The position numbers and the translations under genes are program-made. Positions 34,438 to 42,522 of a DNA stretch of 64,000 nt are shown here, one piece after another (positions within the stretch are counted from its first letter, which is position 1; every line of letters begins with the position of its first letter). Source of the DNA: Marinihelvus sp942491555. GTDB taxonomy: Bacteria > Pseudomonadota > Gammaproteobacteria > Xanthomonadales > SZUA-36. Location of the stretch: the NCBI GenBank assembly GCA_942491555.1, contig CALOBN010000003.1:186001-250000 (forward strand), read 5' to 3'. Under the pieces are notes generated by a model, which ran no database searches, was not told the DNA's origin, and was given only the letters and a program-made list of their open reading frames with translations.

Positions 34438-37014
34438 ATGTCAGCGCCAGCCAGCGAAGCCCACTCGGGCCATACCCCATTGATGCAGCAGTTCCTGCGC
34501 ATCAAAGCCGATTTTCCGGATATCCTCCTGTTCTTTCGTATGGGCGACTTTTACGAGTTGTTCTTCGACGATGCACGCCGTGCGGCCAGCCTGCTCGATA
34601 TCACCCTGACCACCCGTGGTGAGTCCAACGGCCAGCCCATTCCCATGGCCGGCGTGCCGCATCATGCGGCAGACAGCTATCTTGCCCGCTTGATTCGTAA
34701 AGGCGAATCGGTGGCGATTTGTGAGCAAACCGGTGATCCGGCCACCAGCAAGGGACCTGTCGATCGCGAGGTGGTCCGCATCATTACCCCGGGCACCGTG
34801 ACCGACGAGGCCTTGCTGGAAGAGCGCCGTGATACCCTCATGGCGGCCGTCGCCGGCGACGGCAAGGCCATTGCCTGGCTGGATCTCTCGGCCGGCCAGT
34901 TTCATGCCCGCCAGTTGCTTGATGAACGCGAACTGGAGGCGCAGCTGGAGCGTCTGCAGCCCGTGGAGCTGCTGGTTTCGGAAGACTCACCACTGGCAGA
35001 GCTGCTCGATCATATGCCCGGCCTGCGACGTCGGGGCCCCTGGCATTTCGAAACAGCCTCGGCCGCCAAACTGCTCAGCGAGCAATTTGACACGCGGGAT
35101 GTTTCCGGATTCGGTATCGAGGACAAACCCCCGGTGATCAGCGCAGCGGGCGCGCTGCTGCAATATGCCCGGGAAACCCAGCGCGGCGCCCTGCCGCACC
35201 TGCAGGGCTTGCAGCTTGAACAGGCGGATACCCAGCTTCATCTTGATGCAGCCACCCGGCGTCACCTGGAAATCCTTAGCCATCCGGAAGGTAACGAGGC
35301 ACACACGCTGGTCGGTGTTATGGACAGCAGCATCACGCCGATGGGTGGACGGCTGTTGCGCCGCTGGCTGGTCAATCCGGTCCGTGACAGGGAGCGGCTC
35401 GCCACCCGCCACCGGACCATCGAGTCACTGATCAGTACCGGTGTCATGGAAGGCTTGCGGGAACGGCTGCGCGGGGCCGGCGATGTGGAGCGCATCCTGA
35501 CCCGCGTCGGGCTGGGCTCTGCACGCCCGCGGGATCTGTCTACCCTGCGCTCGACACTGGCCTGCCTGCCCGACCTGCACGAACTGCTCATGGCAACCGG
35601 CGACACGCCACTCAAGACACTGCGCGAGTCCATCCAAGCGTTCCCGGATCTGCACGCCCTGTTACAAAGCGCATTGGTGGAACAGCCGCCGGTGTTGCTG
35701 CGCAATGGCGGGGTTATTGCCCGGGACTACGACAAGGAGCTGGATCAGCTTCGCGATCTTTCTGAAAACGCCAATGATTTTCTGCTCAACTATGAGCAGC
35801 AGGAAAAGGAAAACACCGGCATTGGCACACTCAAAGTGGGCTACAACCGGGTGCACGGTTACTACATCGAGATCTCCCATGCCCATACCGCCAGGGTACC
35901 AACCCACTACACGCGGCGTCAGACGCTCAAGGCGGCTGAGCGCTACATCACCGAGGAGCTGAAAACCTTCGAGGACCAGGTGCTGTCCAGCCGTGAGCGC
36001 GCGCTGGTGCGGGAACAGTATTGCTATGAACAGCTCATCTCGCGGTTACAGGACAGCTTGCCGGCTCTGCAACGCATGGCCAGCGCGCTGGCCCGCCTTG
36101 ATGTGCTCTGCGCATTTGCAGAACGGGCCCTGAGCCTGGATTACTGCCGTCCGGAGCTGAGCGACGACCCGGGTTTTGAAATCGAAGCAGGGCGGCACCC
36201 GGTCATCGAGGCCGTCCAGGACGAACCCTTTACCCCGAACGACATCCACCTGAACCCGGAGCGCCGCATGCTGGTGGTTACCGGGCCGAACATGGGTGGT
36301 AAGTCGACCTATATGCGTCAGACGGCATTGATTGTGCTGCTGGCCCATGCCGGCAGCTGGGTTCCAGCCAGCGCCGCCCGTATCGGGCAGGTCGACCGCA
36401 TATTTACGCGCATCGGCGCGGGTGATGACCTGTCCCGCGGCCGCTCCACTTTTATGCTGGAAATGACCGAAACCGCCAACATTCTGCACAATGCAACGGA
36501 CCTCAGCCTCGTCTTGATGGACGAAATCGGTCGCGGCACCAGCACCTATGACGGCCTGGCACTGGCCTGGGCCTGTGCCGATCACCTGGCCCAGAAGGTG
36601 CGCGCGTTTACCCTGTTCGCCACGCATTATTTTGAGCTGACCCAACTTGCTGCGCAGCGCGACGGGGTGTTCAACGTGCATCTGCGTGCTGTCGAGCATG
36701 GTGAGCGAATCGTCTTCCTGCACGCCGTGGACGAGGGACCGGCCAGCCAGAGCTACGGCCTGCAGGTGGCAGCCCTGGCCGGTGTGCCGGCAGCGGTGCT
36801 CCACCAGGCCAAGCGCTACCTGCTGGAGCTCGAATCACAGCCCCAGAGCGGACCGCAGATGAGCCTGTTTAATGCGTCCGCGCCAGAGCCGGTGGCGGAA
36901 ACGCCGGAGACTGACCTGTTGCGGGAATTGGCAGACGGAGTGGACCCGGATGAGCTGACACCCAGGGAAGCGCTGGAGTGGATTTACGCACTGAAACGCA
37001 AACTGGAACGCTAG
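34438..37014 (+). CDS. mutS: DNA mismatch repair protein MutS
   Basis: 858 residues from ATG 34438 (MSAPASEAHSGHTPLMQQFL). Mismatch-contacting F-x-E motif in FFRMGDFYELFFDDA near residue 35, connector, lever/clamp domains, Walker A GPNMGGKS at residues 616-623, Walker B VLMDEIGRGTST and a C-terminal helix-turn-helix/tetramer segment ending WIYALKRKL. It finds mispairs after replication and recruits MutL. The open frame extends 5' into the cinA antisense strand, but the protein family begins here. Location next to cinA-recA is common in gammaproteobacteria. Confidence 0.97.
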   Translation: MSAPASEAHSGHTPLMQQFLRIKADFPDILLFFRMGDFYELFFDDARRAASLLDITLTTRGESNGQPIPMAGVPHHAADSYLARLIRKGESVAICEQTGDPATSKGPVDREVVRIITPGTVTDEALLEERRDTLMAAVAGDGKAIAWLDLSAGQFHARQLLDERELEAQLERLQPVELLVSEDSPLAELLDHMPGLRRRGPWHFETASAAKLLSEQFDTRDVSGFGIEDKPPVISAAGALLQYARETQRGALPHLQGLQLEQADTQLHLDAATRRHLEILSHPEGNEAHTLVGVMDSSITPMGGRLLRRWLVNPVRDRERLATRHRTIESLISTGVMEGLRERLRGAGDVERILTRVGLGSARPRDLSTLRSTLACLPDLHELLMATGDTPLKTLRESIQAFPDLHALLQSALVEQPPVLLRNGGVIARDYDKELDQLRDLSENANDFLLNYEQQEKENTGIGTLKVGYNRVHGYYIEISHAHTARVPTHYTRRQTLKAAERYITEELKTFEDQVLSSRERALVREQYCYEQLISRLQDSLPALQRMASALARLDVLCAFAERALSLDYCRPELSDDPGFEIEAGRHPVIEAVQDEPFTPNDIHLNPERRMLVVTGPNMGGKSTYMRQTALIVLLAHAGSWVPASAARIGQVDRIFTRIGAGDDLSRGRSTFMLEMTETANILHNATDLSLVLMDEIGRGTSTYDGLALAWACADHLAQKVRAFTLFATHYFELTQLAAQRDGVFNVHLRAVEHGERIVFLHAVDEGPASQSYGLQVAALAGVPAAVLHQAKRYLLELESQPQSGPQMSLFNASAPEPVAETPETDLLRELADGVDPDELTPREALEWIYALKRKLER

Positions 37015-37391
37015 CGGTCCTGGTCGTTGCGGAATTTGATAATCTGACGCCGCTGACGCTTGTCAGGACGGCGTTCACGACTGCCATGGGCCTCGCGCTC
37101 CAGGCGGCGCTGATCAGCGCGGGTTTCGCGCTGCAGACGGCTTTCTTCTGACTCGGCGTACATCTGTTGGGCTACGCTGGCCGGACCGCGCTTATCGTTC
37201 AGATCCAAAACCCTGATGGTCCAGCTCTCCTCGCCTTTCTGAATCCTTAATTCATCATCAAGCGCAAGGGTGCGGGCCGGCTTAACGCGTGCGCCGTTGA
37301 GTTGAACCTTGCCACCCTGCACGGCGGCGCGCGCCAGGGAGCGGGTTTTGAAGAAGCGCGCCGCCCAGAGCCATTTGTCGATTCGTACCAT
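37011..37391 (-). CDS. hslR: heat-shock protein 15 (S4-domain ribosome rescue factor)
   Basis: 126 residues from ATG 37391 (MVRIDKWLWAARFFKTRSLA), the standard Hsp15 start; the open frame begins further up, inside htpG. S4 RNA-binding domain residues 1-60, then a basic C-terminal tail (KRGPAS...RRQIIKF). Hsp15 binds 50S subunits that carry a stuck peptidyl-tRNA. It starts four bases after the htpG stop, so it shares the heat-shock promoter of htpG. Confidence 0.93.
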   Translation of the reverse strand: MVRIDKWLWAARFFKTRSLARAAVQGGKVQLNGARVKPARTLALDDELRIQKGEESWTIRVLDLNDKRGPASVAQQMYAESEESRLQRETRADQRRLEREAHGSRERRPDKRQRRQIIKFRNDQDR

Positions 37392-37395
37392 GGGC

Positions 37396-39396
37396 TCAAG
37401 GATTGCTTTGCAACCGGCTTGTCTGTGCCCGGACATCAAAAACGCCGCGAGCGGGATGCTGCTCAGTCTTGCCGGGTAAAAGAAGACGGTTCATCCGCGC
37501 TACAAAGGCGGCTGCATCATCCAGTTGACCACCCTCGGCAAGTACCGCCTGTTCAAACACGATTCGAGCCCAGTCCTCAAAATCTTCTTCTTGTGCTTCA
37601 CCCAGGCGTTGCAGCATCGGGTGATCAAGATTGACCTCGAGGGTTGGTTTGCTGTCCGGCAACTCCTGCCCCGCCTGTTCCAGCATGCGGCGCAGGTGCA
37701 TGGCCATTTCCTGCTCATTCAGAACCAGGCAGGCAGCAGAATCGGTCAGGCGCTTGCTCACGCGAACCTCCTGCACCTCATCGCCGAGTGCGTCCTGCAT
37801 GCGTTGCAGCAGTTCGGGCTTTTCCGCCGCATCGGTCTCATCGGCGTCAGCATCCAGGTTGACCTCGCCCTTGGCGACCGAGCGCAGCGTCTTGCCGTCA
37901 AACTCGTTGAAGTAGCCCATCATCCATTCGTCGATGCGCTCGTGCATCAGCAGTACTTCGATGCCCTGCTTGCGGAACATTTCCAGGTGCGGGCTGTTCC
38001 TGGCGGCCTTCAGGTTGTCCGCCGTGACGTACCAGATGGTGTCCTGGTCTTCGGGCATACGCGCGATGTAATCTGCCAGGCTGACCACGTCGCCGGCATC
38101 CGCGTCTTTTGTCGAGGTAAAACGCAAGAGCCCGGCAACCTTTTCCTGATTGCTCATGTCCTCGGCCAGGCCTTCTTTCAGAACGGTACCGAACTGCGCC
38201 CAGAAGGTCGCGTATTTTTCCTCGTCAGTATTGGCCAGGCGCGCGATCAGGTCCAGGCTGCGCTTGACCACGGCGCCGCGAATCTTGCGCAGGGCATCGT
38301 TTTCCTGCAGCAACTCGCGGGAAACGTTGAGTGGCAGATCATCCGAATCCACCACGCCGCGCACAAAGCGCAGGTAATGGGGCAGCAGCTGCTCAGCGGC
38401 ATCCATGATGAACACGCGCTTCACGTAAAGCTTCAGGCCGTGCCGCTCGTCGCGCTGCATCATGAAGTCCAGCGGCGCCTTGCCAGGCAGATACAGCAGG
38501 CGAGGTGTAGTTCTGCGCGCCTTCCACCTGGTTATGGGCCCAGGCCAGCGGCTCATCCATGTCGTGGCTGATGTGCTGATAGAAGTTACGATGTATTCCT
38601 CGTCGGAAATCTCGCCCTTGGGCAAGGTCCACAGCGCCGAGGCCTGGTTGATGGTTTGCCATTCAAACTTTGCAGTGGGTTCTTTTCCTGTCTCCTTGTC
38701 ACTTTCGTCGTCGGCCGGTTCTTCGCCCGGGACGTCGTCATCAGCGTTTTTGACCGCAACTTTCAGGCGAATCGGGAAGCCGATGTGGTCCGAGTAGCGG
38801 CTGACCAGGGACTTGAGCGTCCAGTTGTCCAGGAACTCTTCCTCACCCTCTTTCAGGTGCAAAATGACCTCGGTGCCGTGGCGGGGCAGATCCAGGCTGC
38901 CGATCTCGTAGCTGCCGTCACCGGTGGACATCCAGCGCACGCCCTCGGCGGCCTCACTGCCGGCCCGTCGCGTGTGCAGGCTCACCGTATCGGCCACGAT
39001 AAACGCGGAGTAGAACCCCACGCCGAACTGGCCGATCAGGTTCTGATCGAAGCCCTCGCGCTGTTTCGCCTGCTCGATGAAGCGTCGCGTGCCTGAGCGG
39101 GCGATGGTGCCAATGTTTTCCACGACCTCGTCCCGGCTCATGCCGATACCGTTATCGCGAATGATCAGCAGGCGCTTGTCCTTGTCGGCCTCAATCTCGA
39201 TGACCAGTTCGGCATCACCTTCCATCAGGCTGTCATCCCGCAAGGCTTCGAAACGGAGCTTGTCACAGGCATCGGAGGCATTGGAAATCAGTTCCCGCAG
39301 GAAGATTTCCTTGTTGGAATAAAGCGAATGGGTCATGAGGTTCAGGACTTCCTGAACCTCCGCCTGGAATTCGTGTTTTTCGGTTGTCTGGTTCAT
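37396..39396 (-). CDS. htpG: molecular chaperone HtpG (Hsp90) with compensated frame shift
   Basis: 666 residues from ATG 39396 (MNQTTEKHEFQAEVQ). The longer frame to 39429 starts inside the promoter -10 element. ATPase motifs are intact: NASDACDKLRF, DNGIGMSRDEV, GQFGVGFYSAFIVAD. In the middle domain about 31 codons (plus-strand 38498-38590) are read in a wrong frame: the expected Hsp90 sequence NFYQHISHDMDEPLAWAHN is present in the next frame, bounded by a one-base loss near 38589 and a one-base gain near 38498. The two cancel, so the frame stays open. I think this is sequence error rather than a real variant. Confidence 0.93.
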   Translation of the reverse strand: MNQTTEKHEFQAEVQEVLNLMTHSLYSNKEIFLRELISNASDACDKLRFEALRDDSLMEGDAELVIEIEADKDKRLLIIRDNGIGMSRDEVVENIGTIARSGTRRFIEQAKQREGFDQNLIGQFGVGFYSAFIVADTVSLHTRRAGSEAAEGVRWMSTGDGSYEIGSLDLPRHGTEVILHLKEGEEEFLDNWTLKSLVSRYSDHIGFPIRLKVAVKNADDDVPGEEPADDESDKETGKEPTAKFEWQTINQASALWTLPKGEISDEEYIVTSISTSATTWMSRWPGPITRWKARRTTPRLLYLPGKAPLDFMMQRDERHGLKLYVKRVFIMDAAEQLLPHYLRFVRGVVDSDDLPLNVSRELLQENDALRKIRGAVVKRSLDLIARLANTDEEKYATFWAQFGTVLKEGLAEDMSNQEKVAGLLRFTSTKDADAGDVVSLADYIARMPEDQDTIWYVTADNLKAARNSPHLEMFRKQGIEVLLMHERIDEWMMGYFNEFDGKTLRSVAKGEVNLDADADETDAAEKPELLQRMQDALGDEVQEVRVSKRLTDSAACLVLNEQEMAMHLRRMLEQAGQELPDSKPTLEVNLDHPMLQRLGEAQEEDFEDWARIVFEQAVLAEGGQLDDAAAFVARMNRLLLPGKTEQHPARGVFDVRAQTSRLQSNP

Positions 39397-39427
39397 AAGC
39401 TTCAGAAATCTTTGGACTGACGCAGAC

Positions 39428-39454
39428 ATAGGGGGTCACTGCGAACGATTCAAG
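39428..39454 (-). promoter_or_regulatory. sigma-32 heat-shock promoter of htpG-hslR
   Basis: On the minus strand CTTGAA (39449-39454), 13-base spacer and CCCCCTAT (39428-39435) match the sigma-32 consensus CTTGAA-N11-14-CCCCATnT. Transcription would begin a few bases inside the apparent longer htpG frame, which fixes the htpG start at 39396. Confidence 0.8.
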
Positions 39455-39494
39455 ACACAGCTCTGCCAGGTAGATACAAAATAGTCCCGGATAA

Positions 39495-39533
39495 AAGAAA
39501 GACGCCGACCTGGAACAGGTCGACGTCCTTCTT
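39495..39533 (-). terminator. rho-independent terminator of the rpsP-rplS operon
   Basis: An 18-bp stem with minor mismatches, core CGACCTG (39506-39512)/CAGGTCG (39516-39522) with a GAA loop, flanked by A/G and T/C runs. On the minus strand it ends in a T-rich tract, 80 bases beyond rplS and just upstream of the htpG promoter. Confidence 0.8.
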
Positions 39534-39610
39534 GTCTCAGCCCGGTAGCGGCCCTTGAGCCCCTGCCAGCATGGCACATTGCACCGCCGGAGATATCCGG
39601 CCGGCGTGGC

Positions 39611-39961
39611 TTATGCGCTTTTGAGCTTTTCCTTGATGCGCGCGCTCCGGCCTTCGCGACCACGGAGGTAGTGCAGCTTGGCGCGACGTACGTCGCCTCT
39701 GCGCTTGACCGTCACGGAGTCGATCATCGGGCTGTAGGTCTGGAACACGCGCTCGACGCCGGTGCCGTGAGATATTTTACGGACCGTAAACGCCGAGTTC
39801 AGTCCCCGGTTACGAATGGCGATTACCACGCCTTCGAAAGCCTGCAGACGCTCACGTTCACCTTCTTTTACTTTAACGCTGACTACCACGGTGTCGCCCG
39901 GCGCGAAGCTGGGCAGTTCCTTGGTCATCTGTTCCTGATCGATCTGGTCAATGATGTTCAT
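39611..39961 (-). CDS. rplS: 50S ribosomal protein L19
   Basis: 116 residues from ATG 39961 (MNIIDQIDQEQM), behind CAGGAAGGG; the open frame extends to 40006 but the family starts here. L19 motifs: PGDTVVVSVKVKEGERERLQ, AFEGVVIAIRNRGLNSAFTV, GVERVFQTYSP. It lies at the 30S-50S interface. Intact, although genes on both sides carry frameshifts. Confidence 0.96.
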   Translation of the reverse strand: MNIIDQIDQEQMTKELPSFAPGDTVVVSVKVKEGERERLQAFEGVVIAIRNRGLNSAFTVRKISHGTGVERVFQTYSPMIDSVTVKRRGDVRRAKLHYLRGREGRSARIKEKLKSA

Positions 39962-40036
39962 TGCTCTTTCCCTTCCTGCGGGGCCGTCTCGGCCCGGTAT
40001 GTTCAAATTTCAAACGCGTTAGCCGGTTTTAACGAT

Positions 40037-40784
40037 CTAACCGGTATGTTCCTGGATAAACGCATCGAGCAGATTACGATCGTCTTTATCCAGATCAATT
40101 TTTGCCAGCAAATCCGGCCGCCTTAGCCAGGTTCTGCCCAGCGCCTGCTGCCTGCGCCAGCGCTCAATGGCGCCATGATCACCGGAAAGCAGCACCTCCG
40201 GGACCCGCTGCTCCCCCATCACTTCAGGACGGGAGTAATGCGGATGGTCCAGCAAGCCGTCCATGAAGGAGTCCTCCTGGGCCGACGCCGCATCACCCAG
40301 CACGCCGGGCACCATTCTCAGCAGCGCATCAATCAACACGGCTGCCGGTAATTCACCACCACTAAGGACGTAATCGCCGATGGACCATTCTTCGTCCACC
40401 TCGGCCTCGATCAAACGCTCATCGATGCCCTCGTAGCGTCCGCACAGCAGAATGAATCCATCCCGCTGCGCCAGTTCCCGTACCGCGCCCTGGTCCAGGG
40501 TGCGGCCCTGCGGACTGAGCAGGCTGACCGGTATCTCCGGGGTTCGCCGCTTTGGCTGCACGAATGGCACTGCCCAGCGGCTCAACCGTCATTACCATGC
40601 CGGGTCCGCCCCCGTAGGGCCGGTCATCCACCGTGTTGTGCCGGTCCTGCGCAAAATCCCGCGGGTTCCAGCTGTGCAACGAGGCCTGGCCCTGTTCAAA
40701 CGCCCTGCCGGTAACGCCCAGTTTCACCATGGCCTCCAGGGCCTCGGGAAACAGGGTGATGACGTCAAATCGCTTTTCAGTCAT
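40037..40784 (-). pseudogene. trmD: tRNA (guanine-37-N1)-methyltransferase, frameshifted
   Basis: TrmD in two frames. The N-terminal part starts at ATG 40784 (MTEKRFDVITLFPE) and carries the first conserved block (DDRPYGGGPGMVMTVEPLG). The C-terminal part (SLLSPQGRTLDQ, LLCGRYEGIDERL, WSIGDYVLSGGELPA, GLLDHPHYSRPEV) is in the +1 frame. The switch lies at a run of four G on the plus strand (40539-40542; CCCC in the gene); removing one base gives a continuous TrmD of about 248 residues with expected spacing. TrmD is essential in most bacteria, so sequence error is likelier than inactivation. Operon rpsP-rimM-trmD-rplS. Confidence 0.85.
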
Positions 40785-40800
40785 CGTTAACGCGCCTTGT

Positions 40801-41303
40801 TCAATCTTCCGGGTGCCAGTCCACCAGTATTTGACCCGCTTCAAGGTCAACGCGTTCGATCACCTGCCCGGTCAGGAACGGGATCAGCCGCTCCCGGTCA
40901 CCCTCCAGCACCATCACGTCATTGGCGCCGGTTTCAATCATCCGCCGCACTGTGCCCAGCGGCACACCCTCGCGGTTGATTACCGCCAGACCGATCAGGT
41001 CTGACCAGTACCACTGTCCTTCGCCGGTCTCCGGCAGCGCCGCGCGCGGCACCCGGATATCCTGCCCGACCAGAACCCGGGCCTGCTCGACGTTCTCGAC
41101 GCCCGGCAGCAGTGCGATCAGGGTCTTGCCGTTGGGCTGACCCCGCTCCAGCGTTACCGCCTTTCTTCGTCTCCCAGCAACCAGGGCTGGTAGTCGAAGA
41201 TGGCTTCTCGCGGGTCGGTAAAGGAATGCACCTTAACCCAGCCCTTGAGGCCGTGAACGCCCGATACATGGCCAATCAATACTTCGGCGATGTCGTTGCT
41301 CAT
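40801..41303 (-). pseudogene. rimM: 16S rRNA processing protein RimM, frameshifted
   Basis: The N-terminal half starts at ATG 41303 (MSNDIAEVLIGHVSGVHGLK, then VHSFTDPREAIFDYQPWLLG) and runs into a stop after EERR. The rest (AVTLERGQPNGKTLIALLPG, then the PRC-barrel segment WYWSDLIGLAVINREGVPLG and a normal end ILVDWHPED) is in another frame. One missing A in the AAA tract at 41162-41164 would restore a protein of about 167 residues reading GDEEKAVTLERG. RimM assists 30S head assembly. It is probably intact in the real genome. Confidence 0.8.
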
Positions 41304-41335
41304 CACGGTGGCCCGTCAGGCCAGTCGATCCCGGT

Positions 41336-41593
41336 TCAGGAAGCGGTTGCGGCTCCGCGGGCTTCGCTCACCAGGTGGCGAACGCGTTCGCTGTACTGGG
41401 CGCCGACGCCGGTCCAGTACTCAACGCGCTCAAGGTCGAGGCGCAGGCGCTCTTCCTGGCCGCGGGCCACGGGGTTGAAAAAGCCGATGCGCTCGATCCG
41501 ACGACCGTCACGCTTGTTGCGGCTGTCCGTCACCACGATGTGGTAGAACGGCTGTTTCTTGGCGCCGGAGCGCGACAAACGAATTTTGACCAT
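41336..41593 (-). CDS. rpsP: 30S ribosomal protein S16
   Basis: 85 residues beginning MVKIRLSRSGAKKQPFYHIV, the invariant S16 start, and containing RIGFFNPVARG and VEYWTGVGAQ. First gene of rpsP-rimM-trmD-rplS. A candidate -10 (TAGAAT) lies on the minus strand near 41797-41802, in the gap to the acetyltransferase remnant. Confidence 0.96.
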   Translation of the reverse strand: MVKIRLSRSGAKKQPFYHIVVTDSRNKRDGRRIERIGFFNPVARGQEERLRLDLERVEYWTGVGAQYSERVRHLVSEARGAATAS

Positions 41594-41943
41594 GGTGATA
41601 AAACCTTCTTTTTCAGGGCGCCTGCCGATTCACCGGCGGGCACTGTTCCAGGGCGGGACGGCACTAGCGGCCCACCGATAACTGTTCATACCGCTCGGGG
41701 TATCTTTTATCCCGGCCGGCTGCAGAGTAGTTCTTCCGCCCCGGAATGCTTTCACACATCCACAGCGCAAAGCTGAGCCGAGCTCAGGAAACCGCCTATT
41801 CTAACCCGTACCTGCTCAAAAGAAAACAAGCGCTTGCACATGACAACCCGGCAACGCCGCAGGGGCTGTTCCCTGGCCGCCCCGGGGGGCTTGAGCACCC
41901 CCGTTGGTAGGGATAAAGTCAACAGCGGAACCCGGCAGCGGAT
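41594..41943. other. intergenic region, rpsP upstream
   Basis: 350 bases between the divergent rpsP and acetyltransferase remnant. I see no gene. It holds an imperfect GC-rich hairpin near 41625-41645 (GCCTGCCG/CGGCGGGC) that would fall in the rpsP leader, a candidate rpsP -10 box, and a G/C-rich inverted stretch near 41880-41905. Sequence quality may be poor here, as in the neighbours. Confidence 0.5.
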
Positions 41944-42499
41944 TTGGAATTGGCCAGAGAGCCCTTCATCCTGGAAACACCCCGTTTGCGCCTTCGCGAA
42001 TTTCGCGAAGACGATGCCGACGGAACTCTATCGTCTGAATGCGGATCCGGATGTGCTGCGTTACACCGGCGACGCGCCGTTTGTCTGGTAGACGGCGCCG
42101 CCCGCCGAACTTCATCCGGCACTATGATCCTATGACAGTGACGGCTTTGGCCGCTGGGCCCTGGTACGCCGTTCGAAGACGACCGGTTTATGGGTTTCTG
42201 CGGCTTGCGTCGCTCCGACCAGACCGGGGAGGTCGATCTTGGCTTGCGGTTGTTCCGGGAGTACTGGTCCCAGGGCTATGCCACGGAGGCCGGCGCGCGG
42301 GGCACTGGAGGCCGGATTCCGGCAGTTCGGCCTGCAGGCAATCATCGGCCGCGCCATGCGCGAAAACCTGCCTTCCATCACGATTTTGCAAAAACTGGGC
42401 ATGAAGTACCGCGACATGGTCGAGGACGACGGCGAATTCTGGCTGGAGTATTCGGTGACCGCCGACCGGTTTCTAAAACAGTTCCTGCATCGCGACTGA
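41944..42499 (+). pseudogene. GNAT-family N-acetyltransferase, multiply frameshifted
   Basis: A RimJ/RimL-like acetyltransferase spread over all three frames. Recognisable pieces in order: FILETPRLRLREFREDDA (41965), LYRLNADPDVLRYTGDAPF, NFIRHYD, YDSDGFGRWALVRR, FMGFCGLRRSDQTGEVDLG, YWSQGYATEA, then ALEAGFRQFGLQAIIG and ENLPSITILQKLGMKYRDM to the stop at 42499. At least five single-base indels in 560 bases. Collinear conserved blocks show the gene was once whole. Decay is possible because it is dispensable, but the flanking essential genes also carry indels, so poor sequence is at least part of the cause. Confidence 0.8.
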
Positions 42500-42522
42500 C
42501 AGTTTTTTCTGCCGGCTGAGCC

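Noticed and set aside
37525..38571. 348-codon open frame opposite htpG
   Set aside because: Antisense to conserved HtpG; no protein family recognised.
40533..40545. Programmed +1 frameshifting in trmD
   Set aside because: No stop or rare codon at the shift and no stimulatory structure; nearby genes have similar indels, so error is simpler.
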